Part shown: one piece after another, positions 16,687-28,611 of the stretch
How the letters are laid out: each line of letters opens with the position of its first letter
Numbering within the stretch: position 1 is the stretch's first letter
Assembly (NCBI RefSeq): GCF_016653295.1
Contig: NZ_NHSF01000035.1
Location: 1 to 35,118 of the forward strand
Length of the DNA: 35,118 bases
Origin: Halochromatium salexigens
GTDB lineage: Bacteria; Pseudomonadota; Gammaproteobacteria; Chromatiales; Chromatiaceae
Direction of reading: 5' to 3'
Notes under the pieces: model-generated
Seen by the model: only the letters and a program-made list of their open reading frames with translations
What the model was told of the DNA's origin: nothing
Database searches by the model: none
Translations under genes and position numbers: made by a program

Positions 16687-17522
16687 TTGTCCTCCGCGAT
16701 CAGTTCGGAAAGCTCATGTGCGCGCTGGCGGGCGGCGGCCACTGCGCGCCGGGTCAGGGCCGGCAGTCCACCGTCTTCGAACACGGCGATGGCGCGCTCG
16801 GTGGTGCCGCCGGGCGAGGTCACGCGCTGGCGCAGTTGGCGAGGGGATTCATCGCTCTCGACCGCCATGCGCGCGGCGCCCAGGGCGGTCTGGATGCTCA
16901 GCAGGCGAGCGCCCTCGGCATCGAGGCCCTCGGCGACCGCGGCCTCTTCCAACGCCTCCATGAGCAGGAAGAAATAGGCCGGGCCGCTGCCGGAGAGCGC
17001 GGTCACGGTGTCCAGCTCGGCCTCGCTCTTGACCCAGTGCGTGAGTCCGCCGGCGCGCAGAATCTCCTCGGCCAGGTTGCTCTGATGCGCATCAGTGCCC
17101 TCGGCGGCGTGCAGACCAATGGCGCCGGACTGCACCAGCACCGGGGTATTGGGCATGGCGCGCACCAGTGCAATGGGCTGCCCGAGCCAGCCGCGAATCG
17201 AGGGCTCGCTGACCCCGGCCATGACCGAGATCACCAAGGGCAATGGCGCGCGCAGGTGCATGCCGAGTTCGCGACAGACCCCGGCGGCGACCTGCGGCTT
17301 GACGCAGAGCACGATCACCTCGGCCGCGTCGATGGCCGCGGCGGTGCTGGTGCAGGCGCTGATGCCGAAGTGGTTGGCCAGGGCTTCAGATTTCGTGGTA
17401 TCGGGATCGCTCACGCTCAGCCGCGCGGCGTCGTAGCCGTCCGCGACCAGTCCGGCGATCAGGCTGCGGGCCATATTGCCGCCGCCGATGAAGGCGATGC
17501 GCGTGGTGGTGGTGGTGGGCAT
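16683..17522 (-). CDS. proC: pyrroline-5-carboxylate reductase
   Basis: It catalyses the last step of proline synthesis, NAD(P)H-dependent reduction of pyrroline-5-carboxylate. It has 279 residues. The Rossmann motif IAFIGGGNMARSLIAGL is at the N-terminus, RAMPNTPVLVQSGAIGL in the middle, and the family signature ALSGSGPAYFFLLMEALEEA with QRVTSPGGTTERAIAVFE near the end. It stands between yggS and yggT, an arrangement widespread in gammaproteobacteria. Confidence 0.97.
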   Translation of the reverse strand: MPTTTTTRIAFIGGGNMARSLIAGLVADGYDAARLSVSDPDTTKSEALANHFGISACTSTAAAIDAAEVIVLCVKPQVAAGVCRELGMHLRAPLPLVISVMAGVSEPSIRGWLGQPIALVRAMPNTPVLVQSGAIGLHAAEGTDAHQSNLAEEILRAGGLTHWVKSEAELDTVTALSGSGPAYFFLLMEALEEAAVAEGLDAEGARLLSIQTALGAARMAVESDESPRQLRQRVTSPGGTTERAIAVFEDGGLPALTRRAVAAARQRAHELSELIAEDK

Positions 17523-17559
17523 AGGCGAGAAAAATCCTCAACTCAATCGGGACAGGGTC

Positions 17560-18315
17560 TCAGGGGTGCCGGGGTCTGGGGCCGAACACGGCCGTGCCGA
17601 TGCGTACCATTGTAGCGCCCTCGGCGACGGCGGCCTCGAGATCGTCGGACATCCCCATCGAGAGGGTGGCGAGCGGCTGCTCGGGGGTCGCGAGTCGATC
17701 GCGCAGTGCGCGCAGAACGGCGAACGGACGGCGCTGGGCGGCGATATCCTCAGCCGGTGCCGGCAAGGTCATCAAGCCCTCGATGCGCAGCCCCTCGATG
17801 CGGGCGCAGTGCGCGAGCAGTTCCGGCAGGGCGTGCGGCTCGACGCCGGCCTTGCTCGCCTCGCCGCTGAGGTTGACCTGCAGGCAGCAGCGCAGCGGCT
17901 CATCGCTGACCGTCAGGCGGTGCGCGCCGAGGCGCTCGGCATGACGCGGGTCGCCGAGTCCGTGCACCCAGTCGAAATGCGCGGCGATGGTCTTGGTCTT
18001 GTTGCGCTGGATGCGGCCGATGAAGTGCCAGTCGAGTGCCCGCTCGCCGAGCAACGCCTGCTTGTCGCAGGCCTCTTGCACATAGCTCTCGCCAAAGGCG
18101 CGCTGGCCATGCTGATGGGCGGCGCGGATCAGTTCGGCCGGCTGCACCTTGCTCACCGCGAGCAGTTGCACCGAGCCCGGCGCGCGGCCAAAGCGCGCCT
18201 CGGCGGCGGCGATGCGCGCACGCACGGCGTCGAGGCGGCTGGCGATGTCTGATCGGGCGAGGATCCCTGAATCGCTCGCGGCATCGCTCTTGGCATCGCT
18301 CGCGGCATCGGTCAC
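17560..18315 (-). CDS. yggS: YggS family pyridoxal phosphate homeostasis protein
   Basis: A PLP-binding protein (PLPBP family) with no known enzymatic activity that maintains vitamin B6 and keto-/amino-acid balance. It has 251 residues from a GTG start at 18315. The PLP Lys is K56 in [13 protein letters not shown]. Other landmarks are [44 protein letters not shown] and the phosphate-binding [24 protein letters not shown]. The first 17 residues are an Asp/Ala/Ser-rich tail encoded by a 12-bp tandem repeat. The GTG overlaps the rdgB stop (GTGA). Some 37 bases separate it from proC. Confidence 0.96.
   Translation of the reverse strand: MTDAASDAKSDAASDSGILARSDIASRLDAVRARIAAAEARFGRAPGSVQLLAVSKVQPAELIRAAHQHGQRAFGESYVQEACDKQALLGERALDWHFIGRIQRNKTKTIAAHFDWVHGLGDPRHAERLGAHRLTVSDEPLRCCLQVNLSGEASKAGVEPHALPELLAHCARIEGLRIEGLMTLPAPAEDIAAQRRPFAVLRALRDRLATPEQPLATLSMGMSDDLEAAVAEGATMVRIGTAVFGPRPRHP
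18270..18311. repeat. 12-bp tandem repeat in the 5' end of yggS
   Basis: About three and a half units of a 12-base period (catcgctcgcgg and variants) run from 18270 to 18311. They encode the low-complexity [11 protein letters not shown] stretch at the N-terminus of YggS. Confidence 0.8.
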
Positions 18316-19043
18316 GACCGGCCTCCGAACAGATCCATGCTGGCCTGCGCGCCGGACGGGTCGGCGAGCTGATAGGGCGTCGGGCGCTCGAGCAAGGCCG
18401 CGACCAGCGCGCGCAAGGCCTGGCCGCGGTGGCTGAGCGCGTTCTTGGTCTCCGGCTCCAGCTCGGCGGCGCTGAGCCCGTGCGTCGGCACGCCGAAGAT
18501 CGGGTCGTAACCGAAGCCGCGTTGCCCGCGCGGTGCGTCGAGGATCAAACCCTCCCAGGTGCCCTGGCAGATCAAGGGGGTCGGATCATCGGCATGGCGC
18601 AGATAGACCATCACGCATTGGAAACGGGCGCTGCGGTTGGCGTCGGGCCGCTCGGCGAGGGCGCGCAGTAGTGTCTCGCAGTTGGCCTGATCGCTGCCTT
18701 GACCGTCATCGTCGTGCGCGTGGCCTGCGCCGCTGGCGGCCATGCTGGCGTCGAGACGGGCATAACGCGCCGAGTAGATGCCGGGCGCGCCATCGAGCGC
18801 GTCGACCTCGAGTCCAGAGTCATCGGCGATCGCGGCATGGCCACTGCGGCGAGCGGCGTGGCGGGCCTTGAGGAGGGCGTTCTCGACGAAGGTCAAGCCG
18901 GTCTCCTCGGCGGACTCGATGCCGAGTTCACCTTGCGTCAGCAGTCGCAGCCCGGCCGGTTCGAGCAGGGCTTGGATCTCGCGCAGCTTGCCGGCGTTGT
19001 TGCTGGCCAGGACGATGTGGCGGGTGTTCGCGGTTGCGTGCAT
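18312..19043 (-). CDS. rdgB: XTP/dITP diphosphatase (RdgB/HAM1)
   Basis: It hydrolyses non-canonical purine triphosphates (XTP, ITP, dITP). The core is standard: [64 protein letters not shown], and [15 protein letters not shown]. At 243 residues it is about 45 longer than E. coli RdgB. The extra length comes from an Ala/Gly/Asp/His-rich insertion after SARY (about 95-120) and a C-terminal tail of about 22 residues. The stop overlaps the yggS GTG start. It lies 57 bases after rph. In many gammaproteobacteria rdgB instead follows yggU, so the order here is rearranged. Confidence 0.96.
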   Translation of the reverse strand: MHATANTRHIVLASNNAGKLREIQALLEPAGLRLLTQGELGIESAEETGLTFVENALLKARHAARRSGHAAIADDSGLEVDALDGAPGIYSARYARLDASMAASGAGHAHDDDGQGSDQANCETLLRALAERPDANRSARFQCVMVYLRHADDPTPLICQGTWEGLILDAPRGQRGFGYDPIFGVPTHGLSAAELEPETKNALSHRGQALRALVAALLERPTPYQLADPSGAQASMDLFGGRS

Positions 19044-19100
19044 CTTTGCGGGCGTTGCTATGGGTGAATGCTGAATGGAAGCGGCTTGATCAGGGCGGCA

Positions 19101-19817
19101 TCACTCGCTGAATACGGCGCGTTGGGCGGCGATGATCTGTTCGATCCCGTGCGCGGCCAAGTCGAGCATCGCGTTCATCTCGACGCGCGAGAAGGGCGCC
19201 GCCTCGGCCGTGCCCTGCACCTCGATCAACCCGCCCGCATCGGTCATCACCACGTTCATGTCGGTCTCGGCGCTGCTGTCCTCGGCATAGTCGAGATCGA
19301 GCACCGGGGTGGCGGCGTAGACCCCGACCGAGACCGCCGCGATCTGTCGCTTGAGCGGGGATTGTGGCAGCTTGCCACTGGCGACCAGGCCTTGGATCGC
19401 GATTCGCAGGGCGATCCAGGCACCGCTGATCGCCGCGGTGCGGGTGCCGCCATCGGCCTGGATGACATCGCAATCGAGCGTGATGGTGCGCTCGCCGAGC
19501 TGCGTCAGATCAGCCGCCGCGCGCAGCGAGCGCCCGATCAGGCGCTGGATCTCCAGCGTGCGTCCGCCTTGCTTGCCGCGCCCCGCCTCGCGGGGCGTGC
19601 GCTCACCGGTTGCGCGCGGCAGCATGCCATATTCCGCGGTGATCCAGCCCTGAGCGCGGCCGCGCAGGAAGGGTGGCACCCGCTCCTCGACGCTGGCGGT
19701 GCAGAGCACTCGGGTCTCGCCGAACTCGGCCAGCACCGACCCCTCGGCCTGGGTGGTGAATCCGGGGGTGAAGCGCAGGGGACGCAGTTGATCGGGTCGG
19801 CGAGCGGATGGGCGCAT
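19101..19817 (-). CDS. rph: ribonuclease PH
   Basis: A phosphate-dependent 3'-to-5' exoribonuclease that trims tRNA 3' ends. Its 238 residues equal the E. coli length. Landmarks are [59 protein letters not shown] (RNA and phosphate contacts) and [20 protein letters not shown] (active site). The tail [20 protein letters not shown] is intact, unlike the frameshifted rph of E. coli K-12. It heads the minus-strand run and is divergent from yicC, a long-conserved pairing. Confidence 0.97.
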   Translation of the reverse strand: MRPSARRPDQLRPLRFTPGFTTQAEGSVLAEFGETRVLCTASVEERVPPFLRGRAQGWITAEYGMLPRATGERTPREAGRGKQGGRTLEIQRLIGRSLRAAADLTQLGERTITLDCDVIQADGGTRTAAISGAWIALRIAIQGLVASGKLPQSPLKRQIAAVSVGVYAATPVLDLDYAEDSSAETDMNVVMTDAGGLIEVQGTAEAAPFSRVEMNAMLDLAAHGIEQIIAAQRAVFSE

Positions 19818-19915
19818 GCGTGGCTCCAGGGTGGGGAATCGGTGAGGCGGACGCTTGAGCCGCCGCGCTTTGGGTGAATCCTAGGGCGCGCATTGTCGCA
19901 TGGTCGACGCGGGTG

Positions 19916-19942
19916 TTGACGCCTGTGCCGGCATGGTACCAA
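19916..19942 (+). promoter_or_regulatory. candidate promoter in the rph/yicC gap
   Basis: TTGACG (19916-19921) and TACCAA (19937-19942), preceded by TG one base upstream (extended -10), are 15 bases apart, which is short. It would read toward yicC with a leader of about 115 bases. A second -10-like TATCAT at 20023-20028 lies closer but has no -35. Two GATCAAT copies (19996-20002, 20011-20017) lie just before it. Confidence 0.3.
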
Positions 19943-20063
19943 CGCGAGCACGTCGCGCAGTGTCCGCGTCCATGTCAGCGGTGACCGCCAGCCGCGATCA
20001 ATCAGCCAGTGATCAATGCAGGTATCATCAGGACACGCCAATCGACAGCTCAGGAATCCCCCC

Positions 20064-20966
20064 ATGGTAAGAAGTATGACCGCCTTTGCCCGCCAAGATC
20101 GCAACACCGAGGCGGGCGCGTTGACCTGGGAGGTGCGCAGCGTCAACCATCGCTTCCTGGAGCCTCATTTGCGCCTACCGGATGACATGCGCGGCCTTGA
20201 GCCCGCCGTGCGCCAGGCCCTCGGCCGGCGGCTCGGGCGCGGCAAGATCGATCTCAGCTTGCGTCTGGACGGTCGCGGTGCGCAGGGGGCTCAGGGTGCA
20301 AATGGTGCGCAGGGAGGAGGGCGCGGTGAGCTGCGGGTCAATCAGGTGCTGCTCGAGCAGTTGCTCAAGGCCGCGGATCAGGTCGCTACCCGTATCGGCG
20401 AGCCGGCGGCGCCGCATCTGTTCGACTTGATGAGCTGGCCTGGCGTGCTGGAAGAGGCGCCGAAGGATCTCGAGGCGCTGAGCAGTGCCGCGATGGAGCT
20501 GCTGGAGCAGGTGCTCACGGCGCTGATCGAGGCGCGCGAGCGCGAGGGCGAGCGCATGAAGACCCTGTTGCTGGAGCGCTGCGACAAGCTCCTCGAGCGT
20601 GTTGCCGAGGTGCGCGAGCGCATGCCCGAGGTGCTGGCCGGCATCCGCGCGCGCATCGGCGAGCGTCTTGCCGAGGTGCGCGATCAGCTCGATGAGACCC
20701 GTCTCGAACAAGAGATGACGCTGATTGCACAGCGGCTCGACGTCGACGAGGAGATGGATCGCCTGGCGAGCCACATCACCGAGATCCGCGACAGTCTCGG
20801 CAGTGACGAGCCGATTGGCCGGCGGCTCGACTTCCTGATGCAGGAACTCAACCGTGAGGCCAATACGTTGAGCAGCAAATCGACCGATGCCGCCGTCACC
20901 CGCGCCGCTGTCGATATGAAGGTGTTAATCGAGCAGATGCGCGAGCAGGTGCAGAATATCGAGTAG
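20064..20966 (+). CDS. yicC: YicC family endoribonuclease
   Basis: The ATG at 20064 (300 residues, MVRSMTAFARQDRN) has AGGA eight bases before it and matches the family start; the ATG at 20016 does not. Landmarks are LTWEVRSVNHRFLEPHLRLP, LRGLEPAVR-like region, DLMSWPGVL, and the conserved C-terminus EEMDRLASHITEIRDSLGSDEPIGRRLDFLMQELNREANTLSSKS (here given as its parts EEMDRLASH, PIGRRLDFLMQELNREANT). YicC proteins are hexameric RNases that take part in small-RNA turnover and sporulation or stationary phase. A Gly/Gln/Ala-rich insertion (GAQGAQGANGAQGGG) sits near residues 73-87. Confidence 0.95.
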   Translation: MVRSMTAFARQDRNTEAGALTWEVRSVNHRFLEPHLRLPDDMRGLEPAVRQALGRRLGRGKIDLSLRLDGRGAQGAQGANGAQGGGRGELRVNQVLLEQLLKAADQVATRIGEPAAPHLFDLMSWPGVLEEAPKDLEALSSAAMELLEQVLTALIEAREREGERMKTLLLERCDKLLERVAEVRERMPEVLAGIRARIGERLAEVRDQLDETRLEQEMTLIAQRLDVDEEMDRLASHITEIRDSLGSDEPIGRRLDFLMQELNREANTLSSKSTDAAVTRAAVDMKVLIEQMREQVQNIE

Positions 20967-21084
20967 TCGGCCTGCAAGTGTCAAGGCATGACTTTGGTCA
21001 AGACCGCTCGGTCCCTATGATCAAGTCCCCCTCTGGTCGGCCGTGCGGTTACGGTGGGCCATAGCAACCGAGGTGCCGTTAGCC

Positions 21085-21450
21085 ATGGAGCCAAAAAATT
21101 CAACAAATAACCAAGGATTCAAGGGGTTTACGAACGACGCCTGTCCTTTTTTGCCTTGTCACGCCGGTGTCAAGCGAGAATTCAACTGTCTTTTTTGTTA
21201 TTGTCCCCTTATCGCGTATGAGTGCCCGGGTCCCTATGAGGTCTTCACGGACGCGAATGGTTTGACCCGCAAGGATTGTACCGCTTGTACGCTACCCCAC
21301 GATGGTTACCAGGCTTCGTGGGCCTTCATCCAACAATGGCTGGCGAAGCCGGTGGTCTGGAATGGCCACCCTCAGCATGAGCGTTACATGCGCAAGGCTC
21401 GCCTCAAGCCGGAACAGATGCCGGGGCCGACCGAGGACTCCGAGGGTTAG
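21085..21450 (+). CDS. cysteine-rich small domain-containing protein
   Basis: The ATG at 21085 (121 residues) has GAGGTG nine bases upstream. An earlier in-frame ATG at 21043 gives 14 unlike residues. The core (about 17-75) has eight Cys in the order CPFLPCHAG, NCLFCYCPL, ECPGPYEV, DCTACTLPH, which I recognise as the cysteine-rich small domain (PF04071 type). That domain occurs alone or fused to cobalamin-synthesis proteins and probably binds metal. A basic tail follows (HERYMRKARLKPEQ). It lies 195 bases upstream of the B12-dependent metH on the same strand, which suggests but does not prove a cobalamin link. Base composition is lower in G+C than its neighbours. Confidence 0.85.
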   Translation: MEPKNSTNNQGFKGFTNDACPFLPCHAGVKREFNCLFCYCPLIAYECPGPYEVFTDANGLTRKDCTACTLPHDGYQASWAFIQQWLAKPVVWNGHPQHERYMRKARLKPEQMPGPTEDSEG

Positions 21451-21645
21451 TCGCGCCATCGGCGCAACCGCAGACCCCCGGCAAGCGTCGCACGCGAGCA
21501 ACGTGCGGCGATGCAGCCTGAGAGGGCACACGCATGCCACGACCCTCTGGCGTCGCGAATACGTCTTCTCGATGCGCTCGCCTCGGATGTGACGAACATC
21601 CAGCTATTGCGCACCCTAGTTCAAAACCGGACCCAGTATACTGTT

Positions 21646-25512
<3,867 letters not shown>

Positions 25513-25530
25513 GGGAACGAGCTTGATCCG

Positions 25531-27990
25531 ATGCGCGTCATCGTCGCCGAAAAGCCGAGCGTCGCGCGCGATCTCGCACGCATCGTCGGTGCGCGTGCTC
25601 GGCGCGAGGGCTACCTGGAGGGCCAAGGCTGGCGCGTGACCTGGGCGCTCGGCCATTTGGTGCATCTTGCCGAGCCGGATGCCTATGGTGAGGCCTGGGC
25701 CGGGCGCTGGTCGTTCGCGCAACTGCCGATGCTGCCGGAGCGCTGGCGGTTGCGCACTGACAAGAAGACCGCAGCGCAATTCAAGATCGTCAAGGCGCTG
25801 CTGACCGACGCCGCGACCGAGCGGGTGATCTGCGCGACCGATGCCGGGCGCGAGGGCGAGCTGATCTTTCGTCTCATCGCCGAGCATGCGCGCTGTCGCA
25901 AGCCGGTGCAGCGGCTCTGGATCTCGAGCCTGACCGATGCGGCGATTCGCGCCGGTCTTCAGCAACTGCGCGACGGCCATGACTATGACGCGCTGGCCGC
26001 CGCTGCGCGCGCCCGAGCCCAGGCCGACTGGCTGATCGGCATGAACCTGACTCGCGCCTATACCGTCCACAACCGCGTGCTCTGCACCATCGGCCGGGTG
26101 CAAACGCCGACCCTGGCGATGATCGTCGCCCGCGATCAGGCCATCGATGCCTTCGTGCCGACGCCGTTCTACGAGCTGATCGCACGACTAGCCGAGGGCT
26201 TCGAGGCCAAGTATCACAAGCCGCTGCGCCCGCAGCGAAGCACCAAGAGCAGAGAATCACGCACGCAGTCGGCAGCCGATCAGCCGTCGTGCAGGGCGTC
26301 TGGCGGTGCGCTCAGCCAAACCCCCGATGCTGTTGCGGGCGAGCATGAGCATCCGACTCGGCTCGACAACAAGGGCGAGGCCGAGGCATTGCGCGATCGA
26401 CTGCGCGAGTGCATTCGCCCCGACAACCTCGGCCAGGTGGTGTCGATCGAGACCAAGCCGCAGCGCAACCGCCCACCGCCGTTGTTCGATCTCACCACGC
26501 TGCAACGCGAGGCCAACCGGCGCTATGGCTTCACCGCCGCCAAGACCCTGGAACTGGCGCAGAGCCTCTATGAGACGCACAAGCTGATCAGCTATCCGCG
26601 CACCGAGAGCCGCCACATCGGCGAGGATCTGGTGCCGCAGCTACCCGGTATCCTGCAGCAGCTCGATCATCCCCTTGCAGGTGAAGCACTGGCGCGATTG
26701 GAGGGTGGGCATCGACTCGGACGCGCCTATGTCGATCAGACCAAGCTGACCGACCATCACGCCATCCTGCCCACCGCGACGCGGCCGCCAGCCGCGCTGC
26801 CCGAGCCGCTGCGGCGTATCTATGACCTGGTGGCTGCACGCTTCGTCGCCGTGTTCCTGCCTGATCAGCGCGTCGATGAGACCGAAGTCCAGCTCGATAT
26901 CGGCGGTGAGACCTTCATCGCCAAGGGGCGAGTCGTCACCGATCCCGGCTGGACGCGCGCCGATCCGCGCCAGCTCGGGCACGCGGCGAGCAAGCCGGGC
27001 GGTCCATCCGGTCTTGACGACGCCGCCTTACTGCCGGCCCTGACGCGCGGACACTCTGTTCATGTCGCTGCCTTGGAGCTGGCCGAGCGCGAGACCCAGC
27101 CGCCCAAGCGGTTCGAAGATTCGACCCTGCTCAACGCGATGAAGTATGCCGGCCGAGAGATCGAGGACAAGGCCCTGGCCGCGGCGATGAAGGGTGCTGG
27201 GCTCGGCACACCGGCGACGCGCGCCGAGACCATCGAGAAGCTGATCCGCACCGGCTATGTGGAGCGACAGCGCAAGCAGCTGGTGGCGACCGAGAAGGGG
27301 CGGGCGCTGATCGGCCTGGTCGCCGGGCCGCTGAAGAGCGCCGAGCTGACCGCCGGCTGGGAGCAGCAACTGAAGGATATCGAGGAAGGACGCGCCGAGG
27401 CGGCTGTCTTTCGTGCGGATATCAATCGCTTCGTCACCGAGCTGATTCCGCAGGTGGCGCGAGGTGCGGCGCTGCCGCCTGAGCAGGTGGCGGCCGCGCG
27501 GGCCGCGCGTGGGACAGCCAGCGCCGGTCGTCCGCGCAAGAAGGCCTTTTCTGATGACGGCAGGGCGGGACGCCGAGTGCATTCTGGGGGTCGCCAACAG
27601 CAACGCGTTCGCGCCTCCGAGACGGGTGCGCGCGGGCGTGCCAGTTTGCCTGTGCCACCGCAGCCGCGAGCGGACGCGGCGAACGCGTTGTCAGCGCCGC
27701 TCGCCGAGATCCGTACAGCTTTGCAGCTGAGGCCACTGCGCTGTCCAAAGTGTAGTCAAGGCCAGCTCATCGTCGGGCGGCGCGGCTATGGCTGCTCGCG
27801 TTGGCGCGAGGGCTGCGATTTCGTGATCTGGCAGGTCATCGCCGGACACCCGCTCAGCGAGGCCGAGCTGCGCGCCTTGGTCGAGCATGGCAAGACGGCG
27901 CCGATCGAGAAGCTGCGAGCGGATGACGGACGCTGCGGCCGCGCTGTGCTCTGTCTTGGTCGGGATGGTCAGGTGGCGCCGGTCTGGTAG
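25531..27990 (+). CDS. topB: DNA topoisomerase III
   Basis: A type IA topoisomerase that relaxes and decatenates DNA through single-strand passage. It has 819 residues against about 650 in E. coli. The TOPRIM domain shows MRVIVAEKPSVARDLARIVG and CATDAGREGELIFRLI (acidic metal residues). The catalytic Tyr is Y355 in LISYPRTESRH. GRVQTPTLAMIVARD and GLGTPATRAETIEKLI are typical of the family. An extra low-complexity insertion of about 45 residues (near 228-275) sits in the gate domain. A basic C-terminal extension from about 660 ends in one zinc ribbon (CPKC..GQLIVGRRGYGCSRWREGC). It starts 18 bases after metH, so the two may be co-transcribed. Confidence 0.96.
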   Translation: MRVIVAEKPSVARDLARIVGARARREGYLEGQGWRVTWALGHLVHLAEPDAYGEAWAGRWSFAQLPMLPERWRLRTDKKTAAQFKIVKALLTDAATERVICATDAGREGELIFRLIAEHARCRKPVQRLWISSLTDAAIRAGLQQLRDGHDYDALAAAARARAQADWLIGMNLTRAYTVHNRVLCTIGRVQTPTLAMIVARDQAIDAFVPTPFYELIARLAEGFEAKYHKPLRPQRSTKSRESRTQSAADQPSCRASGGALSQTPDAVAGEHEHPTRLDNKGEAEALRDRLRECIRPDNLGQVVSIETKPQRNRPPPLFDLTTLQREANRRYGFTAAKTLELAQSLYETHKLISYPRTESRHIGEDLVPQLPGILQQLDHPLAGEALARLEGGHRLGRAYVDQTKLTDHHAILPTATRPPAALPEPLRRIYDLVAARFVAVFLPDQRVDETEVQLDIGGETFIAKGRVVTDPGWTRADPRQLGHAASKPGGPSGLDDAALLPALTRGHSVHVAALELAERETQPPKRFEDSTLLNAMKYAGREIEDKALAAAMKGAGLGTPATRAETIEKLIRTGYVERQRKQLVATEKGRALIGLVAGPLKSAELTAGWEQQLKDIEEGRAEAAVFRADINRFVTELIPQVARGAALPPEQVAAARAARGTASAGRPRKKAFSDDGRAGRRVHSGGRQQQRVRASETGARGRASLPVPPQPRADAANALSAPLAEIRTALQLRPLRCPKCSQGQLIVGRRGYGCSRWREGCDFVIWQVIAGHPLSEAELRALVEHGKTAPIEKLRADDGRCGRAVLCLGRDGQVAPVW

Positions 27991-28073
27991 GACATGTCTG
28001 GTCGAACAGGCGAGGTCTTGCGACAATCGGCTGGCGCCGATGATCAAACAGGCTGCCCTGAGATACATGACCG

Positions 28074-28378
28074 ATGGAAGCCCGTAAGCTCAAGACGATC
28101 GATGATTTGTTCATGTCCAATGACGAGCGCGTTGAGCTGATCGACGGCGAGATCGTTCGCCCGCCGATGGCGAGGTTTCAGCATGGGATAGTGCAGAATC
28201 GCGCCTCGCGTGAGCTGGGACCATTTGACCATCCCTCAGGTCACGGCGCCTGGTGGATCGCCACGAGGTCAGCGTTGCCTACGAAGCGCGCGAATGCCCC
28301 TCTGACGAGGTCAGCGCCCGGATTCCGCCGTTCGAGGCCATCGAGCTGGATGTGGCCTATATGCTCGGTGTCGAATAA
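28074..28378 (+). pseudogene. degenerate Uma2-family (PD-(D/E)xK) nuclease gene
   Basis: The start reads MEARKLKTIDDLFMSNDERV, ELIDGEIV..PMARFQHGIVQNRASREL, typical of Uma2 (DUF820) proteins of about 190 residues. After GAWWIAT (near 28264) the frame is broken by the apparent loss of one base; the +1-shifted frame continues EVSVAYEARECPS. It then jumps directly to the family C-terminus IPPFEAIELDVAYMLGVE and stops at 28376-28378. The central nuclease core is therefore deleted. A 12-base direct repeat acgaggtcagcg (28263-28274, 28305-28316) flanks the remaining middle part. Uma2 genes are abundant, often in multiple copies, in cyanobacteria and purple sulfur bacteria; function unknown. Confidence 0.85.
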
Positions 28379-28395
28379 CCCCACGGAGTAACACC

Positions 28396-28422
28396 ATGCG
28401 TCATTTTCGCGGCCGCTCTTGA
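28396..28422 (+). pseudogene. possible start of a truncated gene (MRHFRGRS then stop)
   Basis: GGAG (28385-28388) sits seven bases before an ATG at 28396, which opens a frame of only eight codons (MRHFRGRS, then TGA) just after the Uma2 remnant. It may be the 5' end of a following gene cut off by the junction with the reversed helicase stub. The evidence is only the good ribosome site and the position. Confidence 0.25.
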
Positions 28423-28423
28423 G

Positions 28424-28471
28424 CTTGAGGTCGTCGCCAAGCAGGCTGTTGGTGTTGTCGAGCAGCTTCAT
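28424..28471 (-). pseudogene. 5' stub of a PLD/SNF2-type helicase gene
   Basis: On the minus strand an ATG at 28471 opens MKLLDNTNSLLGDDLK, which I recognise as the usual beginning of large helicases with a phospholipase-D-like N-terminal domain (in known examples followed by a basic segment and AASCFS..). Here the resemblance stops after 16 residues and the frame runs on as antisense of the Uma2 remnant. Only the very start of the gene survives. Recognition is from memory of the family and should be tested. Confidence 0.45.
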
Positions 28472-28611
28472 ACCTTAAAAGCAAACTGCCGAGTGGACGA
28501 TGAACGCGGAAACTGTACCATGGCGGTTTTTGCGCGGCGAAGAACCCCGACCATGCTCGTCATCCGCTTCTCACCCTCTCGCGCTCGGCGTTCACCGACC
28601 CAGTCCCGGCC

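Noticed and set aside
21637-21642. TATACT as the metH promoter -10
   Set aside because: It ends three bases before the ATG, so the start point would fall inside the gene, and no -35 is at the right distance.
20967-21645. Possible cobalamin, SAM or SAH riboswitch ahead of metH
   Set aside because: I could not find the conserved B12 box or the SAH or SAM core elements in either gap by reading. A covariance-model search would settle it.
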